Assembly: GCA_002742885.1 (NCBI GenBank)
Contig: PDOO01000027.1
Coordinates: 1 to 64,000 of the forward strand
Direction of reading: 5' to 3'
Source: Candidatus Cloacimonadota bacterium
GTDB taxonomy: Bacteria; Cloacimonadota; Cloacimonadia; Cloacimonadales; GCA-2742885
Length of the DNA: 64,000 nt
Shown here: positions 21,432 to 30,915 of the stretch, piece after piece
How positions within the stretch are numbered: the first letter of the stretch is position 1
How the letters are laid out: the number at the start of each line of letters is the position of its first letter
The notes under the pieces: model-generated
Seen by the model: only the letters and a program-made list of their open reading frames with translations
Told to the model about the DNA's origin: nothing
Databases searched by the model: none
Program-made: the position numbers and the translations under genes

Positions 21432-21735
21432 TTAATTTAAATCAATATTAAAAATTACGGAAAAAATACCGGTATCGCGCATTTTATTTCCGACAAAGGT
21501 TCAATAAACCATAGAGAATTTTTGTTGTCAATAAATTGATGTAAAACTGAAGTTTTTTTTTCAAAAAATCTGTCTGTCGCTAAACTGTTCCGAATATAGT
21601 CATGAAATAATATTTCGCCGATAATCCGCATTTATGGCAGCAAATAATCTTTACCCTCAAAATAATATTGACATGTAAACGGTAATCTTTGCCTTTAATT
21701 TAATATTATTAACAAAAAAACAATTGCGAGTAATT

Positions 21736-22449
21736 ATGAAAAAAACTGAAATTTCTTTTATTATTCCTGTTCAAAACGAAGAAAATACGCTTAAACAAAC
21801 AGCGGAAGAATTTTTCCTTTCGGCAGAAAATTTCGGATATAAAGCAGATATTATTTTTATTGATAACGGAAGTTGCGATAATTCTCTTAAGATTCTTTTT
21901 GATTTGCGTTCTCAATATGACGACATTAAAATCATCAGTCGCAAAAATCCGGGAAATTATACAGACCTGATTGCATCGGCTCTTCCCAAAGCGTCAGGCG
22001 ATTATGTCGTTGCGACAGGAAACTGTCTAAAAAAATATCCCCAAAAAATAAAAAAAATCATCGATCAAATAAAAAATTATCCGGTTGATCTTGTTCTTAT
22101 TCGTTCAATTCCCGCAAATAAAGGAATTGCGAGGATTTCGGATAAGATAATTTTAGCGGCATCAAACTTTCTCACGAGATGCTGTCTGCCTTTTGCAATA
22201 AGTCCGTCTTTTTTGACAGGAAAAGAATTAAACATTAAATTGATAAAGACATTAAATCATCCGGGAAACATTATAGATAAAGCTCTTTTATATGCCCAAA
22301 AGAAAGTTTATATCGATTTTGACGCTTCCCCTGAAAATAAAAAGTTAAAACCTCAAATTTCCTCTTTAAACATGTTTTTAAATCGCTTATTCACTTATCC
22401 CAAAATAAGAAAAAAACACATCGTGAAATTGCGTTTGCATGGTCTTTAA
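21736..22449 (+). CDS. GT2-like glycosyltransferase, degenerate, with a probable frame break near its end
   Basis: 237 residues from the ATG at 21736; a TTG at 21724 is in frame but has no better ribosome site. The fold is GT-A (ISFIIPVQNEENTLKQT, ADIIFIDNGSCDNSL, ISRKNPGNYTDLIASAL). The second Asp of the usual DDGS is Asn, and the metal-binding DxD region reads VVATGN (91-96), so catalysis is doubtful. After K227 the frame runs over A7 and stops ten residues later, while the -1 frame stays open for 82 more codons to a TGA at 22662-22664. The seven A (22410-22416) are phased as A_AAA_AAA, a canonical -1 slippery site. The full protein would be about 309 residues. Confidence 0.75.
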   Translation: MKKTEISFIIPVQNEENTLKQTAEEFFLSAENFGYKADIIFIDNGSCDNSLKILFDLRSQYDDIKIISRKNPGNYTDLIASALPKASGDYVVATGNCLKKYPQKIKKIIDQIKNYPVDLVLIRSIPANKGIARISDKIILAASNFLTRCCLPFAISPSFLTGKELNIKLIKTLNHPGNIIDKALLYAQKKVYIDFDASPENKKLKPQISSLNMFLNRLFTYPKIRKKHIVKLRLHGL

Positions 22450-22664
22450 CTCGTTTTATAAGCAAACCTGAATCAAATAAAAAATCTTTGGTTACGGCAA
22501 TTATATCTTTGTCTATAAATCAAATTTTAAATTCGTACCGGCTTCTTATAAAGACCAAACAGAAGACAAATTACGACAAATTTTACGATTGCCGAAGAGC
22601 GAGACAGCATAACTTTATATTTGAGATTATAAAAGTTCTTTACGAAAAATTTTTCGTAACATGA
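22416..22664 (+). pseudogene. Open -1 frame continuing the GT2-like protein (82 codons, no start codon)
   Basis: I read this frame base by base: it begins ACA CAT CGT GAA ATT and has no stop until TGA at 22662. The encoded segment (THREIAFAWSLTRFIS ... HNFIFEIIKVLYEKFFVT) looks like normal protein. It has no start of its own and begins exactly where the upstream frame meets the A7 run. It is either the C-terminus of a frame-disrupted gene, the product of programmed -1 slippage, or the effect of one miscounted A. Confidence 0.65.
22640..22659. repeat. Perfect 20-bp palindrome
   Basis: TTACGAAAAATTTTTCGTAA is fully self-complementary. It sits at the end of the open -1 frame and between convergent genes. 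It could be a bidirectional terminator core or a protein site; AAAAAGG (22671-22677) and CCTTTTT (22689-22695) nearby form a second weak inverted repeat. Confidence 0.6.
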
Positions 22665-22702
22665 TTTATTAAAAAGGCTTATCGAAATCCTTTTTATTCG
22701 GC

Positions 22703-25700
22703 TTAAACTCTGATGCCGAGAACAGTGATATCATCTCTTTGTTTTTCGTCTTGCATATGTTCTTCAAGATCATGGCAAAGATAACGTTTTTGTACCGAAA
22801 GAGGCTTCGGAGCGTATTCTTCCAATAATTTTTCAAATTTTCTTGATCCGAATTTTTTATTTTCCGGATTTGATTGATCGATAAAACCGTCTGTAGAGAG
22901 ATAAAGCATATCTCCTTTTTTCAACTGTATATCTTTTTGAGTAAATCGAGATTCATTCTTTCTTTTACCGCCGATAAACAATCTTTCCCCTTTTATTTTT
23001 ATCAGTTCGCCTTTACCGTTTTCTTCGGTAAACCTGTAAACCGGTCTTCTCGAACCAGAAAAAGTCAATACATCAGTATTTCTGTTTATTCGGCAAAGAC
23101 TTATTTCTATACTGTCGCGAATTGATTCAAAATCCGTATCCTGCCTGAGAACAGCTTTGAAATCTTCATGAAGCATATTAAGTATTTCAGCCGGTTCGAT
23201 AATATGTTTATTTTCCACCAATTTAATAAGAAGAATTTTTCCGACCATAACAAGCATTGCCCCGGAAATACCGTGTCCAGTACAATCCGCCGAAAGAATA
23301 AAATCATATTCTTCATTTCGATAATACCAGTAAAAATCCCCGGAAATCATGTACATGGGTTTATAAATAAGAAACATATCCGTGAAATATTCTTTCATTT
23401 CTTCTTCATCGGGAAGAATTGACTGTTGAATGCGACGGGCATAATTCATGCTGTCGTGTATTTGTTTGTTTTTCAACTTTAATTCTTTAGTTCTTTCTTC
23501 AACAACGGCATTAAGTTTATCGCTGTTTTTTTGATAATTGTAAATTCTCAGTCTGGTATACAAGTACACTGCGGAAAATAGAAAAATAACATACAAAACA
23601 ACAGCTTTAAGTTGAATAAACCAAGGTTTGTTTATAATTATTTTGCAGCTTATTTCTTTGCTTACGTTACCTGCCGCATCTTTAGCTCTGACATGAAAAG
23701 TATAATTGCCGGGCAAGATATTTGTATAAGCAACTTTTTTATCCTTGGAAAATTCAGAAGGTTTTTCATCGAAACCTTCCAGGAAATAAGAATATTCAAT
23801 ATTTTTCGAATTTCTGAAATCTATACCGTTATAACTGAAAACAAAATTTCTGTCTTTATAGCTTAATTCCGGAATTTTCGATACATCCAAGTACTTATTC
23901 TTATTTATTTCAACATAAGAAAAAGATAATTTAGGCGGAATTGTATCTTCAAGGCAGGAATAAGGATCAACTTTTACTATGCCGAATGAGGAATTAAACC
24001 AAAGATTTCCTGACATGTCTCTGTAAGCTCCTATGGTTCTGAATGAACCTCCCGGCAATCCTTCGTTCTCCGTATATTTTATAAAATCTTTGCCGTCATA
24101 CCTGTAAATGGAATTAACCGTACCGAACCAAATATTTCCCAATGAATCTCTTACTGCTGATTTCATGATAAGAGAATTTTCAAAAGGCTCTTGAATCATT
24201 TCGGTAAACTTATCTCGTTTAGAATCGAAAACGGCAATTCCGGAGCCGTAAGTAACGCACCAGATAGTTTCATCATCCATGAACATAAAATCAACAATTT
24301 GCGAATCAAAAAGATCCTTGTCTATTTCAAATTGATCTAAAAAACGCCCTTTTTCATCAAATACGAAAAGTCCTTCGCTTCCTCCGGAAGCCCAGATTTT
24401 TTTACCTTTCGGATCATATTTAAATTTATAAATCCATGCTCCGCCGGAAAATTTTTCGTATCTGAACTTACGGTCCTTATAAATTAACATTCCGTCAAAA
24501 TAAGGTACCCATATTTCACCCGACCGAGATTCAAAAAAAACGGTAATTGAAATCTGTTTGATAAAATTTTCGGGAGTAACATCGGTAAATTTATTACCGT
24601 CAAAATTAAATATCCTGCCGTCAACCGTACTCAACCAGATAATATCATTGCTGTCGGCAAAAATACCCCAAGTATCTTTTTCGGGAAGATTGTTATCCAA
24701 TTTATAATAAACCGGTTTTTCCCCGGGTTCGATTTTATAAAGTCCCCCGTAAGTGGATGTCCAAATTATTCCGTCGGAAGTTTGAGTCGAAGCGGTTGTT
24801 TCGGAATAAGGCATGCCGTCTTTAGCAGAGTAAGTCTCAAATTTGGAAGGAATCAGAAAATCAGCTCCGTTATTATCGGTAATAATCCAAACATCATTTT
24901 CTCTATCGATAAAAAAACCTGAAATAAGGTTACTGCTCAATCCCTCGTCAATGGTAATATGTTTGAGTTCTTTGGTCTCAAGATTATATTTATAGACTCC
25001 GCAATTGGTTGCCAGCCAAAACCAACCCTCATGCTCTAAGACAAATCTTATTCTGACATAAGGCAATAAACCTTCAATCCTGTCGAATTTTTCTTTACGT
25101 CCGTTAAGTATATTTATTTTGAAAATATGACCGAAAGAATCTGTATAATAAGCATTTTCACCGTCAGAATAAATACCGTAATTTCTGTATTTATCAAGGC
25201 TGTAAACACTTACATAAAATTTATCTTTAAAAACAACATCAGGTTTCTTACTTAAATCATCAAAGTAGAGCAAAGAAGCCGAACCGTCGGGTTTATACTC
25301 ATAGCAAAAGATATTTTCCAGCTTTTCATCAGGATATTTCGTCGGTTTCACGGAAGGAACGTATTTAAAAAAGCTGTAATCGTTTTTCTTATTAAAATCC
25401 CAATCCGGCAAATCAACATCAAAAATTTTACCGGTATCCAGACGGACAAATTTCATATTATTCCCGTCTAAAATAAGCATGCCGTTGGGATACAAAAAAG
25501 AAGCGTTTTTATCTTCGGTCAAAATAACTTGAGGTTTCAAATCATGTTTTAAATCAAACTTATTTTCAGCATCATCATAAACATAAATTTTATTCTGAGA
25601 CAAACCGTAAACAGCAATTTCATCATCCACGGACATAAATTGCAAAGAAACTATCGAGTCATTGAAATAAGATGAAAAATAATCCTTTCCGAACAAGTTG

Positions 25701-26017
25701 ATTGAATCATTTTTTATAACACTCATTTCCGTATCGGAAAAAGAATAAAAACTCCCTTTGGAAAAAAAAGAATAGACTGAGATATTTTTAATTAAGCCGT
25801 CTTTTTCCGTATAATTAGTAAAATTCTCTCCGTCAAACTTGGAAATTCCGTTGTCAGTTTGAATCCAAATATAACCTTTATCATCCTGAGAAATCTGAAA
25901 AACCGAGTCTTCCAGCAATCCGTCTGCGACGGAGTAATTTTTTATCGGCAATTGTTGTGCCGACAACGAGAAAAACATTATCGACAAAGCAATAACAATG
26001 ACGGCTTTTTTGTTCAT
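22703..26017 (-). CDS. Two-component-type propeller sensor with cytoplasmic SpoIIE (PP2C) phosphatase domain
   Basis: 1104 residues. A signal peptide (MNKKAVIVIALSIMFFSLSA) leads a periplasmic propeller of Reg_prop repeats (GYIWIQTDNGISKFDG, GWFWLATNCGVYKYN, GNIWFGTVNSIYRYDG, GNLWFNSSFGIVKVD). A Y_Y_Y-like domain follows (RNFVFSYNGIDFRNSKNIEYSYFLEGFD), then one membrane helix (AVVLYVIFLFSAVYLYTRL), a coiled coil (KLNAVVEERTKELKLKNKQ) and a PP2C/SpoIIE phosphatase with the metal-binding GDFYWYY, LSADCTGHGISGAML and LYLSTDGFIDQ. It probably senses an extracellular or periplasmic ligand and dephosphorylates an anti-sigma-antagonist-like target. No such partner is in the window. AAGGATC precedes the ATG. 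Confidence 0.93.
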   Translation of the reverse strand: MNKKAVIVIALSIMFFSLSAQQLPIKNYSVADGLLEDSVFQISQDDKGYIWIQTDNGISKFDGENFTNYTEKDGLIKNISVYSFFSKGSFYSFSDTEMSVIKNDSINLFGKDYFSSYFNDSIVSLQFMSVDDEIAVYGLSQNKIYVYDDAENKFDLKHDLKPQVILTEDKNASFLYPNGMLILDGNNMKFVRLDTGKIFDVDLPDWDFNKKNDYSFFKYVPSVKPTKYPDEKLENIFCYEYKPDGSASLLYFDDLSKKPDVVFKDKFYVSVYSLDKYRNYGIYSDGENAYYTDSFGHIFKINILNGRKEKFDRIEGLLPYVRIRFVLEHEGWFWLATNCGVYKYNLETKELKHITIDEGLSSNLISGFFIDRENDVWIITDNNGADFLIPSKFETYSAKDGMPYSETTASTQTSDGIIWTSTYGGLYKIEPGEKPVYYKLDNNLPEKDTWGIFADSNDIIWLSTVDGRIFNFDGNKFTDVTPENFIKQISITVFFESRSGEIWVPYFDGMLIYKDRKFRYEKFSGGAWIYKFKYDPKGKKIWASGGSEGLFVFDEKGRFLDQFEIDKDLFDSQIVDFMFMDDETIWCVTYGSGIAVFDSKRDKFTEMIQEPFENSLIMKSAVRDSLGNIWFGTVNSIYRYDGKDFIKYTENEGLPGGSFRTIGAYRDMSGNLWFNSSFGIVKVDPYSCLEDTIPPKLSFSYVEINKNKYLDVSKIPELSYKDRNFVFSYNGIDFRNSKNIEYSYFLEGFDEKPSEFSKDKKVAYTNILPGNYTFHVRAKDAAGNVSKEISCKIIINKPWFIQLKAVVLYVIFLFSAVYLYTRLRIYNYQKNSDKLNAVVEERTKELKLKNKQIHDSMNYARRIQQSILPDEEEMKEYFTDMFLIYKPMYMISGDFYWYYRNEEYDFILSADCTGHGISGAMLVMVGKILLIKLVENKHIIEPAEILNMLHEDFKAVLRQDTDFESIRDSIEISLCRINRNTDVLTFSGSRRPVYRFTEENGKGELIKIKGERLFIGGKRKNESRFTQKDIQLKKGDMLYLSTDGFIDQSNPENKKFGSRKFEKLLEEYAPKPLSVQKRYLCHDLEEHMQDEKQRDDITVLGIRV

Positions 26018-26059
26018 AAAAATCTGATCCTTTTATTTTCGGAAGATGTAAGACTATGC

Positions 26060-28540
26060 TTATTTTGCAACAATACTTACAAGTTTATCGGGAATTACAA
26101 TAATTTTTTTTATGCTCTTTCCTTCTGTATTTTTCTGAACGGCAGATACTTCCAAAGCAAGTTTTTTGACGGTTTCTTCATCCGTGCCGGCTGGAACGTC
26201 TATTTTTCCGCGAATTTTACCTGATATTTGAATTACGTAAGTAACATTTGATTTTTTTGTATATTCTTCTTTAAATCCGGGAAGCCCGTTTTCGTGAACA
26301 AGATTTTCGTTTCCCAAAATAAAGTTCAGTTCTTCCGCAATATGAGGAGCAGTAAAATACAAAAGTCCCGGCAATATCGCGCAGCCTTCGGCAAATATTG
26401 CCGCTTCGTTTTCGTTTAATTTGTTCAAATCAGGCAAAACCGAATAAAGATTATTGGTATGTTCCATTATCTTGGCTACAGCAGTATTAAACTGCATTCT
26501 TTCTTCCGTATCTTCAATTACTTTTTTGACTGTACTGTGCGCGCTGTAACGAAGATCCTGCATTTTTTTGCTTATATTTTTATCTTCGTAATTCTTATTG
26601 TTTTTTATGATAAAATCTTTGTTTTCGTCAATCAAACGCCACACTCTGTTCAAAAATCTGAAAGCTCCGGTTACGCCGTCGTCGCTCCATTCCACATCTT
26701 TTTCGGGCGGAGACGCAAAAAGCATGAAAGTACGAATTGTATCCGCTCCGTAACGGTCTATATAAGGCTGAGGATCAACCACGTTGCCTTTGGATTTCGA
26801 CATTTTTGCTCCGTCTTTCGTTACCATGCCTTGGGTAAGAAGTCGGGCAAAAGGTTCGTCTGAATTAACCAAGCCGCAGTCACGCATAAACTTATGAAAA
26901 AATCTGGCGTAAAGAAGATGCATGCAGGCATGTTCTATTCCGCCGATATATTGATCAACCGGAAGCCAGTAGTCGGCGTTTTCTTTTTCAAAAGCTTTTT
27001 CGCTGTTCAAAGCATCCGTGTAGCGGGCAAAATACCAAGAACTGTCCACAAAAGTATCCATGGTATCGGTTTCTCTGCGAGCTTCTCCTCCGCATTCGGG
27101 GCAAGCAACATTTACCCATTCTTCTACGCTTAAAAGAGGATTTTGAGTTGTTTTTCCCACCGAGACATTGTCGGGCAGCAATACAGGAAGATCTTCATCA
27201 GGTACCAAAACGGTTCCGCATTTTTCGCAATTTATGACGGGAATGGGATTTCCCCAATACCTTTGTCTGGAAACGCCCCAATCTCTAAGTCTGTAATTAA
27301 CTGTTTTTTCTCCGAAATTATTGTCTTCTATCCATTGAGAAATTTTATTTTTGGCGACATTGCTTTTTTCACCGTCAAAATCTCCCGAATTAACCAAAAT
27401 TCCGGCATCGACATAGGCTTCCGTCATTTTTTCGAGATCAATTTTTTCTTTCGGATCATCAATAACCAATTTCATCGGAATATCATATTTTTCGGCAAAC
27501 ATAAAATCGCGTTGATCATGAGCCGGAACAGCCATAACGGCTCCGGTTCCGTAATCGGTAAGCACATAATTGGTAACCCATATTTGTACTCTGTCGCCGT
27601 TTACGGGATTTATGCAATACCTGCCGGTAAAAAATCCCTCTTTAGTCGTATCATCCGCAGAACGGGTAATTTGATCTTCGTTCATTACTTTTTGACAAAA
27701 TTTTAAAAATTCGGAATTTTCAGCTTCATTTTTTAACCATTCGGATACAAGCGGATGTTCCGGGGCAAGCGCCATGAAAGTTACTCCGAAAATCGTATCG
27801 GGGCGAGTAGTGAAAACCGGGATTAATTTATCGGAATTTTCAAGTTTAAAATCTATTTTTGTTCCGAAACTTTTCCCGATCCAATTAGTCTGCATAGTCT
27901 TTACCCGATCCGGCCAGTCCGTTACGCCGGAGAAATCCAATAATTCTTCCGCATAATCGGTAATCTTAAAAAACCATTGTTCCAATTCTTTTTTGCGAAC
28001 CGAACTTCCGCAACGCCAGCATTGACCGTCTTCGACTTGTTCGTTGGCAAGCACCGTGGTACAATCATCGCACCAATTGACAAAAGAGACTTTTTTATAA
28101 GCTAATCCCTTTTCGTACATTTTTTTAAAAAGCCATTGTCCCCATTTATAGTAGTTCGGACGACAAGTCGATACTTCTCTTTCCCGATCAAAACCGAAGC
28201 CCATGCTTTTAAATTGTTCGCGCATTATTTCAATATTTTTTTCTGTCGTTATTTTAGGATGAGAATTATGTTTTATGGCAAAGTTTTCCGCCGGCATTCC
28301 GAAAGCGTCGTAACCCATCGGCTGCATGACGTTATATCCCTGCATAAGTTTAAAACGAGAAACGGCATCCCCTATGGAATAGTTGGATACATGTCCCATG
28401 TGCAATGCTCCGGACGGATAAGGAAACATAGACAATACGTAATATTTATCTTTTTTATCATTATTTTTGGCGCTGAAAATCTTTTTTTCATACCAAATTT
28501 TTTGCCATTTTTTTTCTATTTTATTAAAGGGATACTCCAT
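26060..28540 (-). CDS. leuS: Leucyl-tRNA synthetase
   Basis: 826 residues. Start set at the ATG 28538-28540 because GGGAGG lies just upstream; a longer frame to 28561 has no ribosome site. Class I signatures are present: SGALHMGH near residue 50 (HIGH) and GAKMSKSKGN (KMSKS). The CP1 editing domain has TTRPDTIFGVTF and VPAHDQRD. Zinc-binding-like Cys pairs (CDDC ... CWRCG and CEKC ... CPEC) are visible. The C-terminal domain ends in the usual GKIRGKIDVPAGTDEE. It charges tRNA-Leu with leucine and hydrolyses misacylated products. It lies 42 bases after the sensor phosphatase gene start on the same strand. Confidence 0.98.
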   Translation of the reverse strand: MEYPFNKIEKKWQKIWYEKKIFSAKNNDKKDKYYVLSMFPYPSGALHMGHVSNYSIGDAVSRFKLMQGYNVMQPMGYDAFGMPAENFAIKHNSHPKITTEKNIEIMREQFKSMGFGFDREREVSTCRPNYYKWGQWLFKKMYEKGLAYKKVSFVNWCDDCTTVLANEQVEDGQCWRCGSSVRKKELEQWFFKITDYAEELLDFSGVTDWPDRVKTMQTNWIGKSFGTKIDFKLENSDKLIPVFTTRPDTIFGVTFMALAPEHPLVSEWLKNEAENSEFLKFCQKVMNEDQITRSADDTTKEGFFTGRYCINPVNGDRVQIWVTNYVLTDYGTGAVMAVPAHDQRDFMFAEKYDIPMKLVIDDPKEKIDLEKMTEAYVDAGILVNSGDFDGEKSNVAKNKISQWIEDNNFGEKTVNYRLRDWGVSRQRYWGNPIPVINCEKCGTVLVPDEDLPVLLPDNVSVGKTTQNPLLSVEEWVNVACPECGGEARRETDTMDTFVDSSWYFARYTDALNSEKAFEKENADYWLPVDQYIGGIEHACMHLLYARFFHKFMRDCGLVNSDEPFARLLTQGMVTKDGAKMSKSKGNVVDPQPYIDRYGADTIRTFMLFASPPEKDVEWSDDGVTGAFRFLNRVWRLIDENKDFIIKNNKNYEDKNISKKMQDLRYSAHSTVKKVIEDTEERMQFNTAVAKIMEHTNNLYSVLPDLNKLNENEAAIFAEGCAILPGLLYFTAPHIAEELNFILGNENLVHENGLPGFKEEYTKKSNVTYVIQISGKIRGKIDVPAGTDEETVKKLALEVSAVQKNTEGKSIKKIIVIPDKLVSIVAK

Positions 28541-28779
28541 TTTTCCTCCCGACCGGTTCATATTCCTTAACCGGTTGACTTTTTATGATTTTATCGGCAT
28601 TATTATAATTTCTCCGATTATGAAACGACATGTTTCTTAACTGAAAATCGACATAAAATTTTATTGTCTTAAAATTGTAAAGATTAAAATAAACGAAAGT
28701 CAAACTGTATTTTTCATATTATAGGCAACATCTGCAGCACAATATTTAAATTGAAAAATCTACACAATCGTTAAACTTT

Positions 28780-30915
28780 TTAAGCCGGTTTATATTGCAA
28801 ACGATACAAATCGTAATACTTGCCTTTAGCTTCCAAAAGCTCCTTATGAGAACCTTGTTCGGCGATTTCTCCTTTGTGCAAAACAATAATTCTGTCGGCA
28901 TTTCTAATAGTCGAAAGTCTATGGGCAATAATTACGGAAGTTCGGCCTCTCATTAACTTTTCGATTGCGTCCTGAATCAGCAACTCGGTTTCGGTATCGA
29001 TATTGGAAGTTGCTTCGTCAAAAACAAAAACAGCCGGATCATAAGCCAAAACCCTCGCAAAAGAAATAAGCTGACGTTGACCTACGGAAAAAGTCGCGCC
29101 TCTTTCCATAACCGGTTCATCATATTTTTGTTTTTGAGAATTAATAAAATTATGAACATTGACATAACGGGCAATTTCTTCCAATTTTTCGTCCGTAATC
29201 GAAGTATCGCCGAGCGTAATATTCTCCCTGACAGTACCGCTGAAAAGGAAAACCTCCTGTTGCACCGTTCCGATATTGCTTCTCAAATCTTTCAAATCAT
29301 AATCTTTTATGCTTTTGCCGTCAATCAACAAATCGCCTTTTTGGAAAGGATACATGCCGCAAATTAAATTTATGACGGAAGTCTTTCCCGAGCCGGTATG
29401 CCCCACCAAAGCAATTTTTTCGCCTGCTTTTATTTTAAGATTGATTCCTTTCAGCTGATAATCTTCATTCTGTCCGTAACTCAGCCAAATGTCTTTTAAT
29501 TCTATATCGCCTTTCAGTTTTGAGTCGGAAGTTTTGCCGAAATGATAATCGGCAACAGGTTTATCCATAAGATCAAAAATTCTTTCCGCTCCGGACATCG
29601 CGCTTTGCAAAACATTAAATCTTTCGCTGATTCTGTTCAAAGGCTCAAAAAACTGCTCAATATAACGAATAAACGCCATCAGCATCCCGAGAGAAAGATA
29701 ATTTTTAAGAACTTCTCCACCGCCGTACCAAAGAATCAAAGCTAAAATAAAATATTTGAAAGCATTGATCAAAGGACGAAAAACTGCCATAATTTTCAAT
29801 TGTTTCAAAGATAAGTCATAATATTCTTTATTGATTTTCCGGTAGTCTTTAAGTCTATTGTTGTATTGATTGAAAAGTCTGATAATTTTTACTCCGGAAA
29901 TATCTTCCGATAAACGAGCATTCAATTCAGCCAATTTTTTTCTGACCGAACGATAAACCTTTCTTGATTCTATTCTGAAAAAATACAATGCCAAACCGAC
30001 AAACGGCATAACAGTGAACGAAACCAATGCCAAACGCCAATTAAGAACAAGCATAATGACGATGATTCCGCATAAAATTCCCAAATCCTGAACTATGCTG
30101 ATAAAACCGTTACCCAACATTTCATCCAAAGTTCTCACGTCGTTTGTTACTCGCGTAACAAGTCTTCCCACGGGATTTTTATCGAAAAAAGAACAGGGCA
30201 TGTGATTTAAGCGCTTGAATAAATCTCTTCTTAAATCGTACATGGCTCGCTGGGAAGCATAATTAACAATATAAATTTGCGCGTATTCAACAATAAAGCG
30301 TAAAATAATCAAAGCAAAATAAATAATTCCGAAGATCAATATTCCGTGCAGAGATGATTCTCTCAAAGTCCTTATTTGCTCGGGAGAAAGAAGTTTTTTC
30401 TCATTTATTTCGCTGATAATTCGTTCCGGCACCGCCAATTTTTTGTCGTTAAGCGCGCAACTCTCAAAATTTTTCAGAAGATTGCGGTTTTCTTCCGTGT
30501 TTGCAATAAAAATATAACGTTCATTTACCGTTTTACCGTCTTTCTTCCATAACTCAAAATCTTTGTCCTCAATTTTAAAACGTTTTTTATTGGGGATTAA
30601 AACGTAATTTATTTTCTTTGTTTCATATATTTCCAACTTCAACTTTCCGTATTTTTTCTTAAATACGGCTAATTCAGAGTCCGAAAGCTTTACTATAGAA
30701 ATATCGGAAACGATAAATTTATCTATTGCCGTTTGCGTAATCAAGGGCATAACCAGAGCAATTCCTGTCAGGATGAAAAGCAAGAGGGCAGCGAAAAAGA
30801 CATGAAACTTATAGGGTTTAAGATAACCGATAAGCCTGATAATCATCTTTCCGTCATAAACTTTTCCATTAATGTTGTCTTGCTCCAAACCGTATTTTTT
30901 TTCTTTTGACATCAA
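28780..30915 (-). CDS. ABC exporter subunit with a large extracytoplasmic insertion (catalytic-Glu half)
   Basis: 711 residues: an exporter membrane domain (helices from about 38) and an ATPase domain with Walker A GHTGSGKT (505-512), Q-loop VQQEVFLFSG and Walker B VFVFDE with catalytic Glu634. The ABC signature reads FSVGQ, not SGGQ. Residues 70-188, between the first two helices, form an extra charged domain facing outside, absent from ordinary exporters of about 580-600 residues. Its start overlaps the stop of the next gene as ATGA. With that gene it forms the heterodimeric type IV exporter pattern in which this subunit's Walker motifs pair with the partner's intact signature. Substrate unknown; drug, lipid or peptide are all possible. 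Confidence 0.93.
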   Translation of the reverse strand: MMSKEKKYGLEQDNINGKVYDGKMIIRLIGYLKPYKFHVFFAALLLFILTGIALVMPLITQTAIDKFIVSDISIVKLSDSELAVFKKKYGKLKLEIYETKKINYVLIPNKKRFKIEDKDFELWKKDGKTVNERYIFIANTEENRNLLKNFESCALNDKKLAVPERIISEINEKKLLSPEQIRTLRESSLHGILIFGIIYFALIILRFIVEYAQIYIVNYASQRAMYDLRRDLFKRLNHMPCSFFDKNPVGRLVTRVTNDVRTLDEMLGNGFISIVQDLGILCGIIVIMLVLNWRLALVSFTVMPFVGLALYFFRIESRKVYRSVRKKLAELNARLSEDISGVKIIRLFNQYNNRLKDYRKINKEYYDLSLKQLKIMAVFRPLINAFKYFILALILWYGGGEVLKNYLSLGMLMAFIRYIEQFFEPLNRISERFNVLQSAMSGAERIFDLMDKPVADYHFGKTSDSKLKGDIELKDIWLSYGQNEDYQLKGINLKIKAGEKIALVGHTGSGKTSVINLICGMYPFQKGDLLIDGKSIKDYDLKDLRSNIGTVQQEVFLFSGTVRENITLGDTSITDEKLEEIARYVNVHNFINSQKQKYDEPVMERGATFSVGQRQLISFARVLAYDPAVFVFDEATSNIDTETELLIQDAIEKLMRGRTSVIIAHRLSTIRNADRIIVLHKGEIAEQGSHKELLEAKGKYYDLYRLQYKPA

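Noticed and set aside
27143-27706. 187-codon plus-strand frame
   Set aside because: Antisense to leuS; no recognisable protein features.
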